Below the pieces are notes generated by a model, which made no database searches, was not told the origin of the DNA, and saw nothing but the letters and a program-made list of their open reading frames with translations. A stretch of DNA of 64,000 nucleotides from Vogesella aquatica (GTDB lineage: Bacteria > Pseudomonadota > Gammaproteobacteria > Burkholderiales > Chromobacteriaceae): positions 62,001 through 126,000 of the forward strand of contig NZ_JAQQLF010000012.1 of assembly GCF_028548455.1 (NCBI RefSeq), read 5' to 3'. Shown here piece after piece: positions 34,520 through 42,432 of this stretch. Position numbers and translations under genes: made by a program. The first letter of the stretch is position 1, and the number at the start of each line of letters is the position of its first letter.

Positions 34520-37342
34520 ATGACCATGGAACTTGCCAAAAGCTACGAGCCGGGCGACATCGAACGTCGCTGGTACGATCAATGGGAACAGTCCGGCTAT
34601 TTCAAGCCGCACATGGATACCACCAAGCCGTCCTTTGCCATCCAGCTGCCGCCACCCAACGTGACCGGCACCCTGCACATGGGCCACGCCTTCAACCAGA
34701 CCATCATGGATGGCCTGACCCGTTACTACCGCATGAAGGGCGACAACACGGTGTGGATTCCGGGTACCGACCACGCCGGTATCGCCACCCAGATCGTGGT
34801 AGAGCGCCAGCTGGCCGAGCAGGGCATCAGCCGCTTCGACCTGGGCCGCGACGCCTTTACCGCCAAGGTATGGGAATGGAAAGAAAAATCCGGCGGCACC
34901 ATCACCAGCCAGATGCGCCGTGTCGGCTGCTCGGTAGACTGGGGCCGTGAATACTTCACCATGGACGACGTGCGCGCCGACGTGGTCACCGAAGTATTCG
35001 TGCGCCTGTTCGAGCAAGGCCTGATCTACCGTGGCAAGCGCCTGTCCAACTGGGATGCCAAGCTGGGCACCGCCATCTCCGACCTCGAAGTGGTTTCCGA
35101 GGAAGAAGACGGCCACATGTGGCACATCAAATACCCGGTAGTGGGCAGCGACGAGTTCATCACCGTGGCCACCACCCGCCCGGAAACGCTGCTCGGCGAC
35201 GTAGCCGTGGCGGTGAACCCCACCGACGAACGCTTTGCCCACCTGGTAGGCAAGCTGGTCGAGCTGCCGCTTACCGGCCGCCAGATTCCGGTGATTGCCG
35301 ACGAATACGTGGATAAAGAATTCGGCACCGGCTTCGTCAAGATCACCCCGGCGCACGACTTCAACGACTACGAAGTCGGCAAGCGCCACAGCACCCAGCT
35401 GATCAACGTGATGAGCCTGGACGCCACCATCCTGGCCAAAGCGCAAGTATTCGGCTTTGACGGCAGCGCCCAGGGCAGCATCGAGCTGCCGGCCGCCTAC
35501 GCTGGCCTGTCCACCGCCGACGCGCGCAAAGCCATGCTGGCCGACCTGCAAGCCCAGGGCCTGCTGCTGGAAACCAAACCGCACAAACTGATGGTGCCGC
35601 GCGGCGACCGTACCGGTACCGTGATCGAGCCGCTGCTCACCGACCAATGGTTCGTGGCGATGAGCAAAGTGGGCGAGGGCGACGCCACCGGCCAGTCCAT
35701 CGCGCAAAAAGCCATCGACGCTGTGGCCAGCGGCGAAGTGCGCTTCATCCCGGAAAACTGGGTCAACACCTACAACCAGTGGATGAACAACATCCAGGAC
35801 TGGTGCATCAGCCGCCAGCTGTGGTGGGGCCACCAGATTCCGGCCTGGTACGACGAAGACGGCAACATCTACGTTGGCCGCACCGAAGCCGAAGCCCAGG
35901 CCAAAGCGCCGGGCAAGACCCTGCGTCGCGAACAGGACGTACTGGACACCTGGTTCAGCTCCGCGCTGGTGCCGTTCTCCACCCTGGGTTGGCCGCAAGA
36001 CACGCCGGATCTCAACGCCTTTGTTACCAGCAACGTGCTGGTCACCGGCTACGAAATCATCTTCTTCTGGGTTGCCCGGATGATCATGATGACCAAGCAC
36101 TTCACCGGCAAAGTACCGTTCCGTGACGTTTACATCCACGGCATGGTGCGCGACCACGAAGGCAAGAAGATGTCCAAGTCGGAAGGCAACGTCATCGACC
36201 CGGTCGACCTGATCGACGGCATCGCGCTGGGCCCGCTGGTAGAAAAACGCACCACCGGCCTGCGCCGCCCGGAAAAAGCCCCGGCCATCGCCAAAGCCAC
36301 CGAAAAGCTGTTCCCGGACGGCATCCCGGCCTACGGCACCGACGCGCTGCGCTTCACCATGGCCAGCTACGCCACGCTGGGCCGCTCGGTGAACTTCGAC
36401 TTCAAACGCGCCGAAGGCTACCGCAACTTCTGCAACAAGCTGTGGAACGCCACCCGCTTCGTGATGATGAACGTGGAAGGCAAAGACTGCGGCCAGGACG
36501 AAACCCTGCCGCTGGAATTCAGCTTTGTCGACCAGTGGATCATCGGCCGCCTGCAGCAAGCCGAAGCCGACGTGACCAACGCGCTGGAAACCTACCGCTT
36601 CGACCTGGCCGCCCAGATCATCTACGAATTCATCTGGAACGAGTACTGCGACTGGTACGTGGAGCTGGCCAAGGTACAGCTGCAAACCGGTAACGAAGCG
36701 CAGCAGCGCGCCACCCGCCGCACCATCGTGCGCGTGCTGGAAGTCGCCCTGCGCCTCACCCACCCGCTGATGCCGTTCATCACCGAAGAGCTGTGGCAAA
36801 CCGTGGCCCCGCTGGCCAACGCCAAGCACACCGACAGCATCATGCTGGCGCAGTGGCCTGTCGCCGTGCCGGAGAAGATCAATGCCGCGGCCAACGCGCG
36901 CATGGACGCCTTCAAGGACATGGTAAACGCCGTGCGTAACCTGCGCGGCGAAATGGGCATCGGCCCGGCGGTAAAAGCGCCGCTGTTCATCGAAACCGCC
37001 GACGCCAGCATCGCCGACTTCGTGCCCTACCTGAAGCTGCTGGCCCGCCTGACCGAAGGCAGCATCGTGGCCGCCCTGCCAGCCGATGACGCGCCGGTAG
37101 CCATGTCCGGCAACGCCCGCCTGATGCTGAAGGTGGAAGTGGACAAAGCCGCCGAAACCGCCCGCCTCACCAAAGAGCAGGGCAAGGTGGAAGCGGAGCT
37201 GGCCAAGCTCACCGCCAAGCTGGAGAAACCGGGCTACATCGATAAAGCCCCGGCGCATCTGGTAGAGCGCGACAAGGCGCAGCTGGCAGAGCTGAATGAC
37301 AAGTTGGAGAAGGTGAAGGCGCAGCTCGCTAAGTTGGCTTGA
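34520..37342 (+). CDS. valS: Valyl-tRNA synthetase
   Basis: This class I aminoacyl-tRNA synthetase of 940 aa has [15 protein letters not shown] (HIGH-type motif HMGH, near residue 50), the KMSKSEGN motif near 550, an editing domain between about 190 and 330, and a C-terminal coiled coil ([15 protein letters not shown]). These features mark ValRS rather than IleRS or LeuRS. The ATG at 34520 ([10 protein letters not shown]) is chosen over a TTG at 34493; an ATG two codons later is also possible. It is a single-gene unit with a terminator behind it. Confidence 0.97.
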   Translation: MTMELAKSYEPGDIERRWYDQWEQSGYFKPHMDTTKPSFAIQLPPPNVTGTLHMGHAFNQTIMDGLTRYYRMKGDNTVWIPGTDHAGIATQIVVERQLAEQGISRFDLGRDAFTAKVWEWKEKSGGTITSQMRRVGCSVDWGREYFTMDDVRADVVTEVFVRLFEQGLIYRGKRLSNWDAKLGTAISDLEVVSEEEDGHMWHIKYPVVGSDEFITVATTRPETLLGDVAVAVNPTDERFAHLVGKLVELPLTGRQIPVIADEYVDKEFGTGFVKITPAHDFNDYEVGKRHSTQLINVMSLDATILAKAQVFGFDGSAQGSIELPAAYAGLSTADARKAMLADLQAQGLLLETKPHKLMVPRGDRTGTVIEPLLTDQWFVAMSKVGEGDATGQSIAQKAIDAVASGEVRFIPENWVNTYNQWMNNIQDWCISRQLWWGHQIPAWYDEDGNIYVGRTEAEAQAKAPGKTLRREQDVLDTWFSSALVPFSTLGWPQDTPDLNAFVTSNVLVTGYEIIFFWVARMIMMTKHFTGKVPFRDVYIHGMVRDHEGKKMSKSEGNVIDPVDLIDGIALGPLVEKRTTGLRRPEKAPAIAKATEKLFPDGIPAYGTDALRFTMASYATLGRSVNFDFKRAEGYRNFCNKLWNATRFVMMNVEGKDCGQDETLPLEFSFVDQWIIGRLQQAEADVTNALETYRFDLAAQIIYEFIWNEYCDWYVELAKVQLQTGNEAQQRATRRTIVRVLEVALRLTHPLMPFITEELWQTVAPLANAKHTDSIMLAQWPVAVPEKINAAANARMDAFKDMVNAVRNLRGEMGIGPAVKAPLFIETADASIADFVPYLKLLARLTEGSIVAALPADDAPVAMSGNARLMLKVEVDKAAETARLTKEQGKVEAELAKLTAKLEKPGYIDKAPAHLVERDKAQLAELNDKLEKVKAQLAKLA

Positions 37343-37363
37343 TAGCGCGTTGTCATTCGTGAT

Positions 37364-37399
37364 AAAACCCCCGTCATCGAAAGGTGGCGGGGGTTTTTT
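37364..37399 (+). terminator. Rho-independent terminator of valS
   Basis: AAAACCCCCG and CGGGGGTTTTTT form a strong stem with a T6 tail, 21 bp after the valS stop. Confidence 0.88.
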
Positions 37400-37416
37400 A
37401 TGTGGTTAGGTAATTT

Positions 37417-38172
37417 ATGAGAAATTATTTGAGCTGCGATAATTATCAAGATGCAATCAGGTCGCTGTCAATTTTCTATGGCGTTGATTATGCTGCGATA
37501 GCTAATATGGTCGAGCGTGATTGGCCGGCCGTCTTGCCTAGTAGTGTTGAATATTGTGAATTTCTTGATGAGAGATTGCACTTCATATTTATGAGTTACC
37601 TTGGCATTGCTAATTTCCCTGATGCTATGTTTGATGTTGCATTTTATCATCGTACTAGATTTGATGGGCATGAGGAATGGTTTGATCAGGGTGTCTTAAA
37701 TGCACAAGATGGTGTTGTTGCTTTCTTTAAAAAAATTGAACCAGAGCTATCGATGTATTCTTGGTTTGATTTGGTGAGATCAAGATCAATCGCAAATGTG
37801 ATTGATAGAAATCGTTGTGAGATCAATAGAGGCCCTCATGCCTACGACACTTTCTTTGATGCCGCTTATGGGCAAGGTCGTTTAAACTTTGATGTTCCTG
37901 AGTTTGCTTTGACTAGTACGGGATTTTGTGTTGAAGAATTCGTTGTTTTTTGCAGGGAAAGGCTGAAGCCTGTTATTGTTAAATTTTTGGCGAAACCTGT
38001 TTCTTTAAGTAGATATATTTTAAGTTTGTGGTTTTTTGTTTTTCGGGAAAAATTTGGTTTGGAAGGCGATCCGTTGTATTTCAATTTTTACGGCGGAGGT
38101 GCTTGCGTACCAAATGAGAAGATTGTGGAGTTGATTATTGATTTTGATTTGAGAGCGTGTAGATTGGGCTGA
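37417..38172 (+). CDS. Hypothetical protein, AT-rich orphan gene
   Basis: This 251-aa protein has no family I recognise. It is soluble, rich in Phe and Tyr, with no signal peptide; a hydrophobic patch SLSRYILSLWFFVFR near residues 196-210 could be a membrane-associated helix. Its base use differs sharply from its neighbours: A/T-ending codons such as GAT, TTT, ATT and GTT dominate, against GC-ending codons in valS. TTAGG 6 nt before the ATG may be the ribosome-binding site. It lies between the valS terminator and a repeat-rich stretch, which suggests recent acquisition. An immunity or defence role is conceivable but unsupported. Confidence 0.65.
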   Translation: MRNYLSCDNYQDAIRSLSIFYGVDYAAIANMVERDWPAVLPSSVEYCEFLDERLHFIFMSYLGIANFPDAMFDVAFYHRTRFDGHEEWFDQGVLNAQDGVVAFFKKIEPELSMYSWFDLVRSRSIANVIDRNRCEINRGPHAYDTFFDAAYGQGRLNFDVPEFALTSTGFCVEEFVVFCRERLKPVIVKFLAKPVSLSRYILSLWFFVFREKFGLEGDPLYFNFYGGGACVPNEKIVELIIDFDLRACRLG

Positions 38173-38270
38173 ATGAAATGAAGCCCAACGTTTGCCGCGC
38201 CCGCAAGGTTGGCCGCATGCCGTCACGGTATGGCGGCCAACCTTTTTGTTTTGTGTGCCGCTGCGCGGCG
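38165..38270 (+). repeat. Composite repeat A with GGTTGGCCGCA hairpin terminator
   Basis: The unit starts with the small stem TGGGCT...AGCCCA. It then carries AAGGTTGGCCGC (38205-38216) and GCGGCCAACCTT (38233-38244) as perfect 12-bp arms, with an inner imperfect stem ATGCCG/CGGTAT, followed by TTTTG. It probably ends transcription of the AT-rich gene. It is nearly identical over about 105 bp to the unit at 39381-39485. Confidence 0.75.
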
Positions 38271-38300
38271 TAATTGCATGCCGCTTTCCGCGCGGCGGCG

Positions 38301-38492
38301 GGGTACTTTCTTTTGCCTCGCCAAAAGAAAGTACCCAAAGAAAAGGCGACCCGGGGCTGCTCGAAACCCCGTGCCAAACGGCCCGCCCCAGGCGCCGCCG
38401 AACTCGCCCCTTGCTAACGGCGCGGGGCTCAGACAAATCGGCGTCTTAAAACCTGGGGCAAACCGTTTGACCCGGCTCGCGCCAACGGGATG
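38301..38492 (-). repeat. Dispersed intergenic element, copy 2, with adjoining hairpin
   Basis: 38345-38492 is the inverted copy of the element at 32750-32897, nearly base for base from GGGATG back to CCGGGGCTGCTCG. Next to it lies the perfect 14-bp stem GGGTACTTTCTTTT/AAAAGAAAGTACCC (38301-38336). I recognise that hairpin as common between genes of many proteobacteria. No credible ORF is present. Confidence 0.65.
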
Positions 38493-38557
38493 TGGCGGCG
38501 CCGGTGCGGTAGTGGTTTGACGTAGGGTGGGCAAAAACCGGAGGTTGTGCCCACCAT

Positions 38558-38635
38558 GTAAATGAAGCCCAACGTTCACTGCGCCCTGTGCGGTTGGCCG
38601 CAAACATTTACGGTACTGCGGCCAACTTTGTGCTG
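38558..38635 (+). repeat. Composite repeat B with GGTTGGCCGCA inverted pair
   Basis: AATGAAGCCCAACGTT is followed by GTTGGCCGCA (38593-38602) and TGCGGCCAAC (38617-38626), perfect 10-bp arms with a 14-nt loop. This is a diverged copy of the unit at 38165. Confidence 0.65.
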
Positions 38636-38719
38636 CGACCCATGCCCCCTTGGGGAGCGCCGGTAAAAAGTCTGCCGCAAGGATTGTGCTGAGCGAATCA
38701 AAGATTCGCACGCGCAAGC

Positions 38720-38935
38720 GGCCGATTTGTTTGAGCCCGGAGCCGTTAGCGTAGGGCGAGTTCGGCAGCGCCTTGCGGTGGGCTTTTTGCCGGGGTTTCG
38801 CGGACCGCGGGGGCGAGGGGGGATGAAAGGGGGCGGCGACCCGCCCCCTTCCTGCCTTATTCCCTCGCGACGCTACGCTTGTCTCGCTCGGTCACGGGCG
38901 GAACCGGCTGTAACTATCATCCGCGTAGCGGATTC
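38720..38935 (+). repeat. Dispersed intergenic element, copy 3
   Basis: It shares GGCCGATTTGTTTGAGCC, GAGCCGTTAGCG, GGGCGAGTTCGGC and GGGGTTTCG with copy 1, and the far end GGGCGGAACCGGC then ATC..TCCGC. It is more diverged than copy 2. The inner hairpin GGGGGCGGCGACCCGCCCCC is present as in copy 1. Confidence 0.6.
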
Positions 38936-38967
38936 AAGACCTGCTATGTCATTGCACGAAAAAATGA

Positions 38968-39007
38968 AAGGTTGGCCGCATACTTTCACGGTATGGCGGC
39001 CAACCTT
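38968..39007 (+). repeat. Repeat C: GGTTGGCCGCA inverted pair
   Basis: AAGGTTGGCCGC (38968-38979) and GCGGCCAACCTT (38996-39007) are perfect 12-bp arms around ATACTTTCACGGTATG. This is the bare hairpin part of the composite family. Confidence 0.7.
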
Positions 39008-39089
39008 GCTTTAACGTTTGGTTACCCACCCAGGCCTTGTTGCAACAGACTGCGCGTGGCTGGGCGGGTACGCTGCTGTTTTGATCGGG

Positions 39090-39371
39090 ATGGCCATGGA
39101 AAAAAGCAGGTGGTACCGGGCGGTGGGCTGGGTGGTGTTGCTAAACTTGTTGGGTGTGGCCGGGGTGGTGTGGCTGGCGCGTCAGCAGGGAGCTACTGTG
39201 TCTGCCAGCATGGCGGAGGCGCTACTGTGTTTGTTGATGTCTGTATTGTATGGCTGCCTGGCGATTGTGGCGGCACGGCGGCGTCTGGGGGAAAACTGCA
39301 TGGTGCTGGCGGTGGCCTTGGTGATGGGTAACTGGCTGGGGCTGGCGCTGTTGGATTGGTGGCTGAGCTAG
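39090..39371 (+). CDS. Small hypothetical membrane protein
   Basis: This possible 93-aa protein (MAMEKSRWYRA...) has three hydrophobic segments: AVGWVVLLNLLGVAGVVWLA, ALLCLLMSVLYGCLAIVAA and MVLAVALVMGNWLGLALLDWW. The open frame begins further left (a TTG near 39018) and could add a further span (LGGYAAVLIGM), so the start is uncertain. I recognise no family. It lies between GGTTGGCCGCA hairpins C and D. Membrane-like composition and a frame that stays open argue for a real gene; the lack of a ribosome-binding site argues against. Confidence 0.4.
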   Translation: MAMEKSRWYRAVGWVVLLNLLGVAGVVWLARQQGATVSASMAEALLCLLMSVLYGCLAIVAARRRLGENCMVLAVALVMGNWLGLALLDWWLS

Positions 39372-39380
39372 CGCGTAGCA

Positions 39381-39485
39381 TGGGCTGAATGAAATGAAGC
39401 CCAACGTTTACCGCGCCCGCAAGGTTGGCCGCATGCCGTCACGGTGTCGCGGCCAACCTTTTGTTTTGTGTGCCGCTGGGTGGCG
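39381..39485 (+). repeat. Composite repeat D with GGTTGGCCGCA hairpin terminator
   Basis: TGGGCTGAATGAAATGAAGC then AAGGTTGGCCGCATGCCGTC and GCGGCCAACCTTTTGTTTTG repeat the unit at 38165-38270 with only a few changes. Arms are 39421-39432 and 39449-39460. It lies 10 bp after the small membrane ORF and may terminate it. Confidence 0.75.
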
Positions 39486-39571
39486 TGCTTTTTTGCTGCC
39501 GGCACGCCGCTGCCGTGATGGCTTGTGCAAAATTTCGATATGATAGTGCCGGATGCCATTCGGGATGCGCC

Positions 39572-40324
39572 ATGCTCAAACCGGTACTTTCATGCTTGCT
39601 GCTGCTATTGCCGTGCGCGCACGGCCTGGCCTTGCGTATTGCTACCGGCGAGCTGCCACCCTACGCCACGCAGGCGCGGCCGGATCAGGGGGTGGCGCTG
39701 CAGATTGTGCGCCGTGCCTTTGCGCTGGCGGGTCATCAGGTGGAATACCAGTTCATGCCGTGGACGCGGGCGCTGGAGGAAAGCGCCAACGGCCGTTGGG
39801 ATGCTACGGCGTACTGGGGGAATAACCCCGAGCGTAATGCCCGCTTTCTTGCTAGCGATACCGTGCTGGTCGAGCAGTGGGTGTTTGTGCATCGCCGTGA
39901 CATGCGCTTTGACTGGAATACGCTGGCGGACCTGCAGCCTTACCGCCTGGCGATTATTGCCAATTACACCTACACGCCCGAAATGTGGCAGCTGCTGCAC
40001 CAGGGCCGGCTGCAAGGGGATGCCACGCCGGATGATCTGCTGGCTTTGCGCAAGCTGCTGGCGCGGCGGGTGGAGGTGGTGCCGATAGAGCGTAATGTGG
40101 CGTGCTACTTGCTGGCCCGGCATTTTCGCCCGGCCGAGGCCGAGAAACTGCAGGTTCACCCGCGCTTGCTCACCGATCGCTTTACTACCCATTTATTGTT
40201 GCCCAGGCGGCAGCCGGCCAGTGCCGCCTTGCTGGCAGATTTCAACCGTGGTTTGCAGCAGCTAAAAGCGAGTGGCGAGCATGCGCGCCTGTTGAAGGGG
40301 GTGGGCTGCCCGCGTGGCTGGTAG
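39572..40324 (+). CDS. Periplasmic solute-binding-like protein (PBPb/SBP_bac_3 type)
   Basis: This 250-aa protein has a Sec signal peptide (VLSCLLLLLPCAHGLA) and then a type II periplasmic-binding fold: LRIATGELPPYAT, a QIVRRAFALAGHQVEYQFMP segment, and W-A-T-A-Y-W-G for the ligand pocket. It resembles polar amino-acid binding proteins, but no transporter permease or ATPase lies nearby. It may act as an orphan sensor or receptor. The ATG at 39572 is selected for the signal peptide; the frame upstream enters repeat D. Confidence 0.72.
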   Translation: MLKPVLSCLLLLLPCAHGLALRIATGELPPYATQARPDQGVALQIVRRAFALAGHQVEYQFMPWTRALEESANGRWDATAYWGNNPERNARFLASDTVLVEQWVFVHRRDMRFDWNTLADLQPYRLAIIANYTYTPEMWQLLHQGRLQGDATPDDLLALRKLLARRVEVVPIERNVACYLLARHFRPAEAEKLQVHPRLLTDRFTTHLLLPRRQPASAALLADFNRGLQQLKASGEHARLLKGVGCPRGW

Positions 40325-40356
40325 CTGTGGGCGGGGCGCTGCTTGTGCACCATGCA

Positions 40357-40386
40357 AAAAGCCCGCTGCTTGCGCAACGGGCTTTT
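40357..40386. terminator. Bidirectional terminator between the binding protein and tRNA-Glu
   Basis: AAAAGCCCG (40357-40365) and CGGGCTTTT (40378-40386) pair with A/T runs on both sides. It serves the plus-strand gene and the minus-strand tRNA transcript. Confidence 0.85.
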
Positions 40387-40390
40387 GTCT

Positions 40391-40466
40391 TGGCGTCCCC
40401 ACGGGGATTCGAACCCCGGTTACCGCCGTGAAAGGGCGATGTCCTAGGCCTCTAGACGATGGGGAC
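40391..40466 (-). tRNA. tRNA-Glu (anticodon TTC)
   Basis: Read on the minus strand, the 76-nt sequence begins GTCCCCATCGTCTAGAGGCC and ends in GGGGAC plus an encoded CCA preceded by G. The anticodon stem-loop CGCCCTTTCACGGCG gives anticodon UUC, and the T loop is GGTTCGAATCC. It is a complete cloverleaf. It is 42 nt downstream of tRNA-Ala and probably shares its transcript. Confidence 0.95.
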
Positions 40467-40508
40467 TTATCCATCAAACCCGCCTTGCGGCAGATTTTTG
40501 TCTGTTAG

Positions 40509-40584
<76 letters not shown>

Positions 40585-40753
40585 ACTGAGGCGTTACCGC
40601 GTTGTGTGTTGGTCACAACGTGGGGCGCATAATAGACGCCCGTTTTGGGTGTGTCAAGCGTGGCGCTGCATTTTTTTCGATAAACGGCCGCTGCTGCGGT
40701 TTGCCGCCTTCTTGCCTTTATAATGCGCGCTTTGATTCTGCCAGGTGCGTGCC

Positions 40754-41590
40754 ATGTCGGTAGGGCATTACGAAAACTTTCCGGTGGGTTCCATCCTGCT
40801 GCCACGGCGCATGCGCCGGGCGGTACACGCCATCTACCACTTTGCCCGCTACGCCGACGATATTGCCGACGAGGGCGACGCCCAGCCGGCACAAAGGTTG
40901 GCCGCACTGCAGGCGCTACGCGACGAGCTGGGCCGTATCGAGGCCGGGCAGGCGCCGCACACGGCGCTGATGCAGCGCCTGGCGGGGGTTATCGCCGAGT
41001 ACACGCTGCCACTGGCGCCGTTTTACGACCTGCTGTCGGCGTTTAGCCAGGACGTGGAAAAAACGCGCTACCAGAATTTTGCCGAGCTGGTGGACTACTG
41101 CCGCCGTTCGGCCAACCCGGTGGGGCGGCTGATGCTGCACCTGTACGGCGAGCACGACCCGCGCAGCGTGGCCATGTCGGACGGCATCTGTACCGCGCTG
41201 CAGCTGATCAACTTCTGGCAGGATGTGGCGGTAGATTGGGACAAAGGCCGCGTGTATATCCCGCAGGAGGACCTGGCGCGTTTTCGCGTGGCCGAGGCGC
41301 AGATCGCCGCGCGCGATGCCGGCGGCGTGTGGCCCATGCTGATGGACAAAGAAGTGAAACGTGCGCTGGCCATGCTGGAAGCCGGCTCGCCGCTGGCGCT
41401 CAAGCTCAAAGGCCGCCTGGGGCTGGAGCTGCGCATGATTGTGCTGGGTGGCGAGCGCATACTGAAAAAGATTCACGACGCCCGTGGCGATGTGCTCACG
41501 CAGCGCCCGGTGCTGGTGTGGAAAGACTGGCTGTACATTATCTGGAAAGCGTTTAGCGCGCCGTACAGCAAAAAGAGGAGGCGGGCGTGA
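40754..41590 (+). CDS. hpnC: Squalene synthase-like HpnC (hydroxysqualene synthase)
   Basis: This 278-aa squalene/phytoene-synthase-family protein has a first Asp-rich motif YADDIADE near residue 36 and a second NFWQDVAVDWDKGRVYIP near 155. With HpnD and HpnE it makes squalene from two farnesyl diphosphates by the presqualene-diphosphate/hydroxysqualene route known for HpnCDE. HpnC converts presqualene diphosphate to hydroxysqualene. The ATG at 40754 is used (MSVGHYENF). Its end overlaps hpnD by 4 nt. A GGTTGGCCGCA copy lies inside, using the rare AGG and TTG codons. Confidence 0.92.
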   Translation: MSVGHYENFPVGSILLPRRMRRAVHAIYHFARYADDIADEGDAQPAQRLAALQALRDELGRIEAGQAPHTALMQRLAGVIAEYTLPLAPFYDLLSAFSQDVEKTRYQNFAELVDYCRRSANPVGRLMLHLYGEHDPRSVAMSDGICTALQLINFWQDVAVDWDKGRVYIPQEDLARFRVAEAQIAARDAGGVWPMLMDKEVKRALAMLEAGSPLALKLKGRLGLELRMIVLGGERILKKIHDARGDVLTQRPVLVWKDWLYIIWKAFSAPYSKKRRRA

Positions 41591-42432
41591 CCCCCCAACA
41601 ATATTGCGAAGACAAAGCGGCGAAAAGCGGCTCCAGCTTCTATAGCAGTTTCCGTTACCTGCCGGCCGACAAGCGCGATGCCATGGTGGCGTTGTACGCC
41701 TTCTGCCGCGAGGTGGACGACGTGGTCGACGAGATTCACGACGACAACGTGGCGCGTACCACGCTGGCGTGGTGGCGCACCGAGCTGGCGGCGCTGTACG
41801 AGGGCACGCCCACGCACCCGGTGATGCAGGCGCTCAAGCCGCACGTGGCGGCGTTCGACCTGCCGCAAGCGTGGCTGGCCGAGATTATCGACGGCATGCA
41901 GATGGACCTGGACGTGCCGCGCTACAGCCGCTACAGCGACCTGCAGCTGTACTGCCACCGCGTGGCCGGCGTAGTGGGGCAGCTGTCGGCGCAGATTTTC
42001 GGCTACACCGACCGCGCCACGCTGAAATACGCGCACGAGCTGGGGCTGGCGTTCCAGCTGACCAATATCATCCGCGACGTGGGCGAAGACGCGCGCCGTG
42101 GCCGCCTGTACCTGCCGGTGGAAGACCTGCAGCGCTTTGGCGTACCCGCCGCCGACATCATGGCCTACAAAGAGTCGCCGGAGTTTGACGCGCTGATGCG
42201 CTTCCAGATCCAGCGCGCGCGCGAAAGCTACCACAAGGCTTGGCAGCTGTTGCCGGCGGCCGACCGCAAGGCGCAGCGCATCGGCCTGGTAATGGCGGCC
42301 ATCTACCGCGCCACGCTGGACGAAATCGAGCTGGATGGCCCGCGCAAGGTGCTGAACCAGCGCCTGTCGCTGTCCCCCGGCCGCAAGCTGTGGCTGGCGT
42401 GGAAAACCGCCACCTTCGGCTACAAGCCTTGA
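41587..42432 (+). CDS. hpnD: Presqualene diphosphate synthase HpnD
   Basis: This 281-aa paralogue of HpnC has Asp-rich motifs REVDDVVDE near residue 38 and NIIRDVGEDARRGRLYLP near 160, and the phytoene-synthase-like segment YCHRVAGVVG. It joins two farnesyl diphosphate molecules to presqualene diphosphate. It starts with GTG inside the hpnC stop region (GTGA overlap), showing translational coupling, and ends overlapping hpnE by 4 nt. Confidence 0.93.
   Translation: MTPQQYCEDKAAKSGSSFYSSFRYLPADKRDAMVALYAFCREVDDVVDEIHDDNVARTTLAWWRTELAALYEGTPTHPVMQALKPHVAAFDLPQAWLAEIIDGMQMDLDVPRYSRYSDLQLYCHRVAGVVGQLSAQIFGYTDRATLKYAHELGLAFQLTNIIRDVGEDARRGRLYLPVEDLQRFGVPAADIMAYKESPEFDALMRFQIQRARESYHKAWQLLPAADRKAQRIGLVMAAIYRATLDEIELDGPRKVLNQRLSLSPGRKLWLAWKTATFGYKP

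Noticed and set aside
34487-37258. 923-aa open frame antisense to valS
   Set aside because: The plus strand encodes full-length ValRS with all class I motifs. The antisense product has no domain and a composition expected from GC-rich codon complement.
38205-38250. GGTTGGCCGCA hairpins considered only as ordinary terminators
   Set aside because: Termination may be true for some, but single copies inside many genes and in both orientations show that terminator function alone does not explain the word.
38192-38717. Several 80-160-aa ORFs in the repeat nest
   Set aside because: All lie over hairpins and the dispersed element on both strands; no ribosome-binding sites or family features were seen.
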